Source: Ilumatobacteraceae bacterium | GTDB taxonomy: Bacteria > Actinomycetota > Acidimicrobiia > Acidimicrobiales > Ilumatobacteraceae | Length of the DNA: 8,651 nt | Direction of reading: 5' to 3' | Assembly: GCA_025464045.1 (NCBI GenBank) | Contig: JAODBQ010000254.1 | Coordinates: 1-8,651, forward strand | The notes under the pieces: generated by a model | Database searches by the model: none | The model's input: only the letters and a program-made list of their open reading frames with translations | Told to the model about the DNA's origin: nothing | Part shown: positions 1-6,219 of the stretch, in pieces | Numbering within the stretch: the stretch's first letter is position 1 | Layout of the letters: each line of letters starts with the position of its first letter | Program-made: the position numbers and the translations under genes

Positions 1-561
1 AGCGTCGGCAAGCCGGTCCCGGTGTGCGACGTCAAGGTGATCGACGAGGACGGCAACGCGCTCGGCGCGGACGAGGTCGGCGAGCTGCTGGTCCGCGGCC
101 CCAACAACGTCCGCGGCTACTGGCACAAGCCGGAGGAGACCGCCAAGGCCTTCACCAACGGCTGGTTCCACACCGGTGACGCGGCCCGGATCGACGACGA
201 CGGCTTCATCTACGTGGTCGACCGGATCAAGGACGTCGTGCTGCGCGGAGGTGAGAACGTCTACTCCGCCGAGGTGGAGGCGGCGATCTTCGAGCACCCC
301 GACGTCGCCGACGTCGCCATCGTCGGCGTGCCGCACGCCTCGCTCGGTGAGGAGGTCGTGGCCGTCGTCATCCGCAAGGGCGACTCGGTGCTCACCGGCG
401 CCGAGCTGCAGACGTTCGCCGCCGAGCGCCTGGCGAGGTTCAAGGTCCCGTCGATCGTCGTGTTCAGCGAGGAGCCGCTGCCGCGCAACGCGACGGGCAA
501 GATCCTCAAGAAGGACCTGCGCACGACGGTGGTCGAGCGCCTCGCCAACGAACCCGGTTGA
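1..561 (+). CDS. Acyl-CoA synthetase (AMP-forming, class I adenylate-forming family), C-terminal part; 5' end outside window
   Basis: The last 186 residues of an enzyme that activates a carboxylic acid with ATP to an acyl-adenylate and then transfers it to coenzyme A. The frame is open from base 1, so the start codon and the N-terminal P-loop lie upstream. Visible family motifs, numbered from base 1: the TGD motif (residues 58-60), the hinge and ribose-binding segment DRIKD (74-78), GGENVY (83-88) opening the mobile C-terminal domain, and PRNATGK with the catalytic lysine of the adenylation half-reaction at residue 167. The C-terminal domain is complete and ends in TGA at 559-561, so the visible part looks functional. 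The chain resembles FadD-type medium or long-chain fatty acid or steroid side-chain ligases of actinobacteria, but the substrate pocket lies in the missing part, so specificity cannot be judged. It converges on the phosphodiesterase gene. Family certain, substrate unknown. Confidence 0.94.
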   Translation, partial: SVGKPVPVCDVKVIDEDGNALGADEVGELLVRGPNNVRGYWHKPEETAKAFTNGWFHTGDAARIDDDGFIYVVDRIKDVVLRGGENVYSAEVEAAIFEHPDVADVAIVGVPHASLGEEVVAVVIRKGDSVLTGAELQTFAAERLARFKVPSIVVFSEEPLPRNATGKILKKDLRTTVVERLANEPG

Positions 562-592
562 CGCGCTCGCGGTCGCGACTCGCTCGAGCGCG
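562..592 (+). terminator. Candidate intrinsic terminator after the partial acyl-CoA synthetase gene
   Basis: A perfect 8-bp inverted repeat, CGCGCTCG (562-569) with CGAGCGCG (585-592), starts directly after the TGA. The 15-nt loop itself contains the palindrome GTCGCGAC (572-579). No T-run follows, which is usual for GC-rich actinobacterial terminators but makes the call weaker. The remaining bases to 676 show no gene on either strand. Confidence 0.4.
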
Positions 593-676
593 CCACACGA
601 CAGCCCGACCGATGGACGTGACGTGGCGTGCCGCTGCCCAGGCGGTGCTGCTGGTTGCCGTTCGTCGCCGCGAACC

Positions 677-1429
677 TCAGGCGTGCCAGGCGTTGCGCTC
701 GATGAGGACGTCGCGCAGGATCGTCGGGCGGTCGGTCATGATCCCGTCCACCCCGAGGTCGAGCAGTCGGTGCATCTCCGGGGCATCGTCGATCGTCCAG
801 ACGTGGACCTGGACGCCGTGGCGGTGGGCCCGCTCCACGAACGCAGCGTCGGTCACCGTCAGCCGGCCGGTGCGCACGGGCACCTGCGCGGCGAGCCCGG
901 CGGAGGGGCGGAACCTGCCCAACCGCAGCGCGGCGATCGAGCCGGGGCCGAGCGCGGTGCATGCCTTCGGCCCGAGCGCGCGGCGCAGCCGGAACAGCCG
1001 TCGCTCGCTGAACGAGGCGACGCACACCCGGTCGAGCGCGCCCGTGCGGCGCAGCGCGGCGACGAGAGCGGGGATCGCCGGCCGTGACTTGCAGTCGATG
1101 TTCACCCGTAGTTCCGGCCAGGCACCGAGCAGGTCTTCGAGGAGCGGGATCGGTGCCGCGCCGTCGACCATCGCGGTGCGGACCTCGCTCCACGGCAGCT
1201 GGCTGATCCGCCCCGCCCGCCCGCACGCGCGCTGCAGGTCGTCGTCGTGGAAGGCGACCAACACCCCGTCGGCAGTGGCCTGCACATCCGTCTCGACGTA
1301 GCGGTACCCGAGTCCGACGGCGTACTCGAACGCCGGCATCGTGTTCTCCGGTGCGTCGCTGGCGCCGCCCCGGTGGGCCCAGGCGATCGGCCCCGGCCAG
1401 TCGAGGTAGGGGTGATGAGCACGTTCCAT
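677..1429 (-). CDS. Glycerophosphodiester phosphodiesterase family protein (GDPD)
   Basis: A 250-residue protein, the usual length for a single-domain bacterial GDPD. The family hydrolyses glycerophosphodiesters from phospholipid turnover to glycerol-3-phosphate and an alcohol, using a metal-assisted TIM barrel. Visible motifs: AHRGG with the catalytic His19-Arg20, the ENT motif (28-30), ETD with metal ligands Glu46 and Asp48, DGVLVAFHDDDL with the second catalytic His61, the NIDCK strand (110-114), and a C-terminal DGIMTDRP segment. The NIDCK strand has Asp where most members have Glu (NIEIK). No signal peptide or membrane helix is visible, so it is probably cytoplasmic and could also act on glycerophospho-type lipids or lysophospholipids. 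The ATG at 1429 was chosen because the HRG motif then lies at the usual distance from the start; the frame stays open far upstream, but only antisense to the aldehyde dehydrogenase. No Shine-Dalgarno sequence precedes it, so the mRNA may be leaderless. Confidence 0.93.
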   Translation of the reverse strand: MERAHHPYLDWPGPIAWAHRGGASDAPENTMPAFEYAVGLGYRYVETDVQATADGVLVAFHDDDLQRACGRAGRISQLPWSEVRTAMVDGAAPIPLLEDLLGAWPELRVNIDCKSRPAIPALVAALRRTGALDRVCVASFSERRLFRLRRALGPKACTALGPGSIAALRLGRFRPSAGLAAQVPVRTGRLTVTDAAFVERAHRHGVQVHVWTIDDAPEMHRLLDLGVDGIMTDRPTILRDVLIERNAWHA

Positions 1430-1450
1430 GGCGGAAGTATCGTCGCGCGC
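1430..1450. promoter_or_regulatory. Candidate bidirectional promoter between the GDPD and aldehyde dehydrogenase genes
   Basis: Only 21 bp separate the two divergent start codons. On the + strand TATCGT (1438-1443) fits the actinobacterial -10 pattern TANNNT and lies 7 nt before the ATG at 1451. On the - strand GATACT (1441 down to 1436) is one base from TATACT and lies 6 nt before the ATG at 1429. The hexamers overlap back to back, and their positions predict transcription starting at or next to each ATG. I see no good -35 hexamer on either side. This is inference from motif and spacing. Confidence 0.4.
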
Positions 1451-2833
1451 ATGGCCGACACGATTACCGTTCGTTCGCCGTACGACGACTCGATCATCGG
1501 CGTCGTGCCCGTCTCCACCCCCGAGGACGTCGATCGCGCCGTCGTCGCCGCAGCTGCGGCACTGCGCGACCACCCGTTGCCGCTGTGGAAGCGGGCCGAG
1601 ATCCTGGACATGGCCGCACGACGACTCGGCGAGCGCCTCGAGGAGTTCGCGACGATCATCGCCAAGGAGGCGGCGAAGCCGATCAAGACGGCGCGCGCCG
1701 AGGCCCAGCGCGCCGTCGGCACGTTCCAGTTCGCCGCGGCCGAGGCGCGCAAGCTGTCCGGGGAGATGGTGCCGCTCGACGCGCTGTCGGCGGGGGAGGG
1801 CAAGCTCGGGTTCACGCTGCGCGTGCCGATCGGCGTCGTCGGCGCGATCGCGCCGTTCAACTTCCCGCTCAACCTCGTCGTCCACAAGGTCGCACCCGCG
1901 ATCGCCGCCGGTTGCCCGGTCGTGCTCAAGCCGGCCAGCCAGACACCGTTCAGCTCGATCACGCTGGCGCAGATGCTGATCGACGAGTGCGGCCTGCCGG
2001 AGGACTACCTGCACGTGGTGATCGGGAGCGGGGGCACGATCGGCAACGCGATCGTCGACCACCCGGGCGTCGCCCTGATCACGTTCACCGGCTCGCCGCC
2101 GGTCGGCTGGGGCATCCGCGCCCGGGCCCCGCGCAAGAAGGTCGGGCTCGAGCTCGGCAACAACGCGCCGGTGATCATCGAGCCGAGCGGCGACTGGAAG
2201 GCGGCTGCCGCGAAGATCAAGGTCGGCGGGTTCAGCCACGCCGGACAGAGCTGCATCTCGACGCAGCGGATCTACGTGCACCACACGATCGCCGGGGCGT
2301 TCACCGCCGAGCTCGTCGCCGCCGTGGAGCAGCTCGTGGTCGGCCCGCCGCTCGACGAGGCCACCGACGTCTCCGCGCTGATCGCCAAGAGCGAGACGGA
2401 GCGGGTGTCGGAGTGGATCGCGGAAGCGCGCGCCGGCGGGGCGACGATCGCCACCGGTGGCACCGTCGACGACCACGGAGTGCTCGTGCCGACCGTGATC
2501 ACCGGCGCCACCGCCGACATGAAGGTCTGCCGACTGGAGGTCTTCGGCCCGGTGGTGACCATCACCGCGTACGACGACGTCGACGAGGCGATGGCGATGG
2601 CCAACGACAGCGAGTACGGGCTGCAGGCGGCGATCTTCACGAGCGACATCGCCACCGCGCTGCGCGCCGTGCACGTGCTCGACTACGGCGGCGTGCTCGT
2701 CAACGAGGTGCCCACGTGGCGCGCCGACCAGCAGCCGTACGGCGGGGTGCGCGACAGCGGCAACACCCGTGAGGGCCCGGCGTACAGCGTGCGCGAGATG
2801 ACCGAGATCCGGATGGTCGTGATCAGCGGTTGA
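1451..2833 (+). CDS. NAD(P)-dependent aldehyde dehydrogenase
   Basis: A 460-residue enzyme of the aldehyde dehydrogenase superfamily, which oxidises an aldehyde to its carboxylic acid with NAD or NADP. All core residues are present: Asn137 in APFNFPLN, the cofactor-binding Lys160 in VVLKPAS, the FTGSPPVG turn, general base Glu234 in ELGNNAP, catalytic nucleophile Cys268 in AGQSCIS, and Glu363 in LEVFGP. The C-terminus has the PYGGVRDSG and REGP segments. The AGQSCISTQRIYVH stretch and the NN in place of GG after Glu234 resemble the y4uC, lactaldehyde and non-phosphorylating glyceraldehyde-3-phosphate groups more than the classical ALDH2 type; this subgroup is from memory. No signal peptide, so cytosolic. 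ATG 1451 gives a normal N-terminus and sits 7 nt after a -10-like hexamer. An in-frame ATG at 1415, preceded by GGTAGGGGTG, would add 12 residues and overlap the neighbouring gene. Substrate unknown. Confidence 0.95.
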   Translation: MADTITVRSPYDDSIIGVVPVSTPEDVDRAVVAAAAALRDHPLPLWKRAEILDMAARRLGERLEEFATIIAKEAAKPIKTARAEAQRAVGTFQFAAAEARKLSGEMVPLDALSAGEGKLGFTLRVPIGVVGAIAPFNFPLNLVVHKVAPAIAAGCPVVLKPASQTPFSSITLAQMLIDECGLPEDYLHVVIGSGGTIGNAIVDHPGVALITFTGSPPVGWGIRARAPRKKVGLELGNNAPVIIEPSGDWKAAAAKIKVGGFSHAGQSCISTQRIYVHHTIAGAFTAELVAAVEQLVVGPPLDEATDVSALIAKSETERVSEWIAEARAGGATIATGGTVDDHGVLVPTVITGATADMKVCRLEVFGPVVTITAYDDVDEAMAMANDSEYGLQAAIFTSDIATALRAVHVLDYGGVLVNEVPTWRADQQPYGGVRDSGNTREGPAYSVREMTEIRMVVISG

Positions 2834-2849
2834 TCGCGACGACGTTGCC

Positions 2850-2882
2850 GGTGAGCACGACATCCACCCGCTTGTCGTGACC
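2850..2882 (+). terminator. Inverted repeat after the aldehyde dehydrogenase gene, candidate terminator
   Basis: A perfect 7-bp repeat, CACGACA (2856-2862) and TGTCGTG (2873-2879), with a 10-nt loop, is extended by GGT (2850-2852) with ACC (2880-2882) across a 3-nt bulge. It begins 17 bases after the stop codon and is followed by a mildly T-rich stretch. A terminator is the simplest reading. A symmetric operator for a TetR-type regulator acting on the downstream helicase gene is an alternative. The rest of the 167-bp gap shows only a lone -10-like TAGGTT (2889-2894) without a matching -35. Confidence 0.4.
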
Positions 2883-2987
2883 TCCCGGTAGGTTGTTCGT
2901 GGCGATCACCCCCGTTCGCCCCCGCTGATGTGACGTCCTGGCAGTTCGCCGGGCTCGCGGCCACGGTTCAGCGGCCCCCATCAGTTC

Positions 2988-2991
2988 GGAG
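2988..2991 (+). promoter_or_regulatory. Shine-Dalgarno site of the helicase gene
   Basis: GGAG ends 9 nt before the ATG at 3001 and supports that start. The helicase therefore has a conventional leader, unlike the two divergent gene pairs in this window. Confidence 0.6.
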
Positions 2992-3000
2992 TTCTTCATC

Positions 3001-4536
3001 ATGGCGCAAGGTCGCCCCCAGCATTCTTCGCGCGCCGAGTCGCGCCCTCAGCGACCGGCGGGCCCCCGCCCGGCTGGTCGCCCGCAGCAGGCATCGTCCG
3101 GCGCGGCATCAGCATCCGGCACCGGATCCACCACCCGCTCCGGCCCGGCGCCCTCGTCAGCGGGTCGTGGTGGCGTTCGCTCGTCAAGCGGTGCCCGCAC
3201 CGACGGCCGCGGCCAGACCGAACGGCGCAACCCCCGCCGCCGTCGTGGCTCCGGCAGCTCGATCGTCGCCGGCAACAACCCCAACGCCAACGTGCGCATC
3301 GATCCCGCCAGCGAGGTGCTGCCGGCGATGGCCCCGCAGGCGCCGCGTGCGCCGCGGCCCGCCGTCGAGTCGTCGATGCCGCTGTCCACCACGTCGTTCG
3401 CCGAGCTGGGCGTGCCGGATGCGCTCGTCCGCGTGCTCGCCGGTCAAGGCATCACCCACCCGTTCCCGATCCAGGAAGCCACGATGGTCGACGCGCTTGC
3501 CGGCCGGGACCTCCTCGGCCGTGGCCGCACCGGGTCCGGCAAGACGATCGCGTTCGCGTTGCCGATGCTCACCCGTCTTGCCGCCTCGGGCACCCGCCGC
3601 CAGGCCAGCCGGCCTCGCGGCCTCGTGCTCGTTCCCACCCGCGAGCTCGCCAACCAGGTCCACGCCGTCATCCAGCCGCTCGCCCAGGCCCTCGGGCTGC
3701 GCACCACCACGATCTTCGGTGGCGTCGGCGCGAACCCGCAGATCGCGGCGCTGCGCAGCGGCGTCGACGTCGTCGTCGCCTGCCCCGGCCGGCTCGAGGA
3801 CCACGTGCAGTCCGGACACGCCAAGCTCGACGCGGTGGAGATCACCGTGCTCGACGAGGCCGACCACATGTGCGACCTCGGCTTCCTCCCCGCCGTCGTG
3901 CGGTTGCTCGGGCGCACCCCGGCCAACGGCCAGCGGATGCTGTTCTCGGCAACCCTGGACAAGGCCGTCGACTCGCTCGTCGCCCGGTTCCTCACCCAGC
4001 AGGTCGTCCACAGCGTCGACGCCGCCGACGCCCCGCCGGTGGAGATGGACCACCACGTGTTCCACCTCGACGACGAGCAGCGCCTGCCGGTCCTGGTCGA
4101 GCTCGCCACGCGGTCGCCGCGCACGGTGATGTTCACCCGCACCAAGCACCGTGCCAAGACGCTGACGCGTCAGCTGATCGCCAACGGCGTGCGCGCCGTC
4201 GAGATGCACGGCAACCTGGCCCAGGCGGCGCGCGAGCGCAACCTCGCCGCGTTCTCGTCGGGCGCGGCGACCACGTTGGTCGCCACCGACATCGCCGCTC
4301 GCGGCATCCACGTCGACGACGTGATGCTCGTCATCCACGCCGATCCGCCGATCGAGCACAAGGCGTACCTGCACCGCAGCGGCCGCACCGCTCGCGCTGG
4401 CGCCGCCGGCACGGTGATCACGCTGATGACGAACGCCCAGGTGCACGACGTCCGCCAGCTCACCCGCAAGGCCGGGATCGATCCGACCACCACCCGCGTC
4501 CACCGCGGCCACCCCCTCATCGCCGAGCTGAGCTGA
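3001..4536 (+). CDS. DEAD-box ATP-dependent RNA helicase with long disordered N-terminus
   Basis: A 511-residue superfamily 2 helicase that unwinds short RNA duplexes with ATP, typically in ribosome assembly, mRNA decay or cold adaptation. Every core motif is present in order: Q motif with Phe133 and Gln158, Walker A TGSGKT with Lys181, PTRELA (212-217), CPGR (261-264), DEAD (285-288), SAT (316-318), TDIAARG (429-435) and HRSGRTAR (458-465). Residues 1 to about 128 form a low-complexity tail rich in Arg, Ser, Gly, Pro and Ala, including an RNPRRRRGSG patch; it is probably disordered and RNA-binding. The chain ends about 45 residues after HRSGRTAR, so there is no long C-terminal tail as in DeaD, CsdA or RhlE proteins. 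DEADHM and ARGIHVDD are typical of actinobacterial members. The gene has its own Shine-Dalgarno site and 167 bp upstream, so it is probably transcribed alone. The precise RNA target cannot be inferred. Confidence 0.97.
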   Translation: MAQGRPQHSSRAESRPQRPAGPRPAGRPQQASSGAASASGTGSTTRSGPAPSSAGRGGVRSSSGARTDGRGQTERRNPRRRRGSGSSIVAGNNPNANVRIDPASEVLPAMAPQAPRAPRPAVESSMPLSTTSFAELGVPDALVRVLAGQGITHPFPIQEATMVDALAGRDLLGRGRTGSGKTIAFALPMLTRLAASGTRRQASRPRGLVLVPTRELANQVHAVIQPLAQALGLRTTTIFGGVGANPQIAALRSGVDVVVACPGRLEDHVQSGHAKLDAVEITVLDEADHMCDLGFLPAVVRLLGRTPANGQRMLFSATLDKAVDSLVARFLTQQVVHSVDAADAPPVEMDHHVFHLDDEQRLPVLVELATRSPRTVMFTRTKHRAKTLTRQLIANGVRAVEMHGNLAQAARERNLAAFSSGAATTLVATDIAARGIHVDDVMLVIHADPPIEHKAYLHRSGRTARAGAAGTVITLMTNAQVHDVRQLTRKAGIDPTTTRVHRGHPLIAELS

Positions 4537-4626
4537 CAGCTCCGCCTCCCGCGCCGCGGGCGTCCGACCACCATCGGCGCCACCCCGCGCCCACGCTCGG
4601 CACGCGGAGGGGCGAGACGGGGGAGC
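4537..4626. terminator. Inverted-repeat-rich gap between convergent helicase and acyl-CoA synthetase genes
   Basis: The 90-bp gap holds several nested GC-rich repeats: a small hairpin CCCGC (4548-4552) with GCGGG (4556-4560), CCGCG (4585-4589) with CGCGG (4603-4607), and an outer pair AGCTCC (near 4538-4543) with GGAGCT (4621-4626). Such an arrangement between two convergent genes fits a bidirectional transcription terminator. No T-run is present, and GC-rich DNA gives chance repeats easily. Confidence 0.35.
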
Positions 4627-6180
4627 TCAGATGCTGCGGCCGGCTTCCTTCCAGTACTCGTCCTTGAGCAAGCGCTTGTAGAGCTTGCCCGTGGGATGGC
4701 GGGGGAGCTCGGTGCGGAAGTCGATCGTGCGCGGGCACTTCACGTCGGCGAGCTGCGACCTGGCGTAGGCGATGAGCTCCTTCGCCAGCGCGGCAGCGTC
4801 CTCGGGCGTGGCCGGCATCTCCACCGGTTGCACGACGGCCTTGACCTCTTCGCCGAAGTCGTCGTTGGGCACGCCGAACACGGCGACATCGACCACCTTC
4901 GGGTGCGTGACCAGCACGTTCTCGGCCTCCTGGGGATAGATGTTGACCCCGCCGGAGATGATCATGTACGCCTTGCGGTCGGTGAGGTAGAGGAAGTTGT
5001 CGTCGTCGAGGTAGCCGACGTCGCCGAGCGTGCTCCAGCCCTTCGGGTGTCGTGACGAGCGGGTCTTCTCGGGATCGTTGTGGTACTCAAACGTCGCCCC
5101 GCCCTCGAAGTAGATCGTGCCGCTCTCGTAGTGCGGCAGGTCCTCGAGGTCGTCGCCGCAGATGTGGACGATGCACCCGAGCCCGGTCCCGACGGTGCCC
5201 GGGTGGGCCAGCCACATCTGGCTGTTGCAGTACACGAACCCGTTGCCCTCGGTGCCGGCGTAGTACTCGTGGATCACCGGCCCCCACCACTCGATCATCT
5301 GCCGCTTCACGGGGATCGGGCACGGCGCGGCCGCATGGATCACGGTCTCCAGCGACGAGACGTCGTACTTCGAGCGCACGCCCTCGGGCAGCTTGAGCAT
5401 CCGCACGAACATCGTCGGCACGACCTGGACGTGGGTGATCCGGTAGCGGTCGACCATCACCAGGAACTGCTCGGCGTCGAAGTGCTCCATCACCACGACC
5501 GTGCAGCCGGACCCCATCGCGCCGAGGCAGAACCGCAGCGGCGCGGAGTGGTAGTTCGGCGCGGGGGAGAGGTAGATGCTCTCCTGGGTGAGCCCGAACA
5601 GCAACGCCAGTGTCGTCGCCACGCCGGCGGGCGAGCCGTCGAGCGGGGTCGGGACGAACGGCCGGGTGATGCCCTTCGGGAAGCCCGTGGTTCCCGACGA
5701 GTAGAGCATGTCCGTCCCGGCGACGCGCTCCTCGTCGAGCGGCGTGGACGGCTGTGCGGCCACCGCGTCCTCGTAGCTGTCGTAGCCGTCGATCACCCCG
5801 TCCAGCATCAGCCGCAGTTGCACGCCCGGTGTGCCGCCGACGATCTCGGCGGCCTGGTCGCGCTTGTAGGCGGACGTGACGAACACCTTGGCCTCGCTGT
5901 CGTTGAGGATGTACTCGAGCTCGGGGCTCGTCAGCCGGCTCGAGCACGCCGTGTAGATCGCCCCGGCGTAGTGGCAGCCCCAGATCACGGCGAAGTAGGA
6001 CGGGTGGTTCTCCATGCACACCGCGACGTGGTCGCCTGGCTGCACCCCGGCGTTGCGCAGCACGTGACTGAAGCGGTTCGCCGCCGCGTCGAGCTCGGCG
6101 AACGTCTGGACCACGCCGGATCCGGCCATGATGACCGCTGGCTTGTCGGGTTGGGTCTCGATGTACGCGCCGGGATACAT
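4627..6180 (-). CDS. Fatty acyl-CoA synthetase (AMP-forming, FadD-type)
   Basis: A complete 517-residue acyl-CoA ligase that converts a free carboxylic acid, ATP and CoA to acyl-CoA, AMP and pyrophosphate. Visible motifs: the phosphate-binding loop YSSGTTGFPKG (about 160-170), YAGTEG with Glu311, LGD with Asp387 (Leu instead of the usual Thr), DRK (401-403), SGGVNIYP (409-416) and PTGK with the catalytic Lys499. The start at 6180 gives MYPGAYIETQPDKPAVIMAG, a characteristic N-terminus of a group of actinobacterial FadD proteins. An in-frame ATG at 6225 would add 15 residues but would overlap the divergent gene. There is no Shine-Dalgarno sequence before 6180. TACCTT lies 8 nt upstream and TATCGT 18 nt upstream, both possible -10 elements. 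No membrane segment, so cytosolic or peripheral. Nearby dehydrogenase and CoA-transferase genes suggest catabolism of a fatty, aromatic or steroid-derived acid; the exact substrate cannot be read from sequence. Confidence 0.95.
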   Translation of the reverse strand: MYPGAYIETQPDKPAVIMAGSGVVQTFAELDAAANRFSHVLRNAGVQPGDHVAVCMENHPSYFAVIWGCHYAGAIYTACSSRLTSPELEYILNDSEAKVFVTSAYKRDQAAEIVGGTPGVQLRLMLDGVIDGYDSYEDAVAAQPSTPLDEERVAGTDMLYSSGTTGFPKGITRPFVPTPLDGSPAGVATTLALLFGLTQESIYLSPAPNYHSAPLRFCLGAMGSGCTVVVMEHFDAEQFLVMVDRYRITHVQVVPTMFVRMLKLPEGVRSKYDVSSLETVIHAAAPCPIPVKRQMIEWWGPVIHEYYAGTEGNGFVYCNSQMWLAHPGTVGTGLGCIVHICGDDLEDLPHYESGTIYFEGGATFEYHNDPEKTRSSRHPKGWSTLGDVGYLDDDNFLYLTDRKAYMIISGGVNIYPQEAENVLVTHPKVVDVAVFGVPNDDFGEEVKAVVQPVEMPATPEDAAALAKELIAYARSQLADVKCPRTIDFRTELPRHPTGKLYKRLLKDEYWKEAGRSI

Positions 6181-6188
6181 GCCTGGCG

Positions 6189-6208
6189 AAGGTAGCCGAC
6201 GATACGTT
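6189..6208. promoter_or_regulatory. Candidate bidirectional promoter between acyl-CoA synthetase and SirB1-like genes
   Basis: The divergent start codons (6180 minus, 6220 plus) are 39 bp apart. On the + strand TACGTT (6203-6208) fits TANNNT and predicts a start near 6215, about 5 nt before the ATG. On the - strand TATCGT (6204 down to 6199) and TACCTT (6194 down to 6189) fit the same pattern. Neither ATG has a Shine-Dalgarno sequence. The core shares CGACGATAC with the other divergent spacer in this window. No convincing -35 element is seen. Confidence 0.35.
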
Positions 6209-6219
6209 TCATCGTCTCT

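Noticed and set aside
558..1301. Plus-strand open frames opposite the GDPD gene (also 176-1087)
   Set aside because: Compositionally odd Arg/Ser-rich translations, out of frame with or antisense to genes that have clear motifs.
1430..2863. Long minus-strand open frame running through the aldehyde dehydrogenase and continuous with the GDPD gene
   Set aside because: It is antisense to a gene with complete family motifs. The translation is Arg/Asp/His-rich with no recognisable domain, and GC-rich coding DNA often leaves the opposite strand open. Only its last part (677-1429) is a real gene.
2823..2909. Short minus-strand frame of 28 residues starting with GTG between aldehyde dehydrogenase and helicase genes, preceded by GGGG
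   Set aside because: The codons look plausible, but it is very short, overlaps the end of the aldehyde dehydrogenase gene and the inverted repeat, and has no recognisable similarity.
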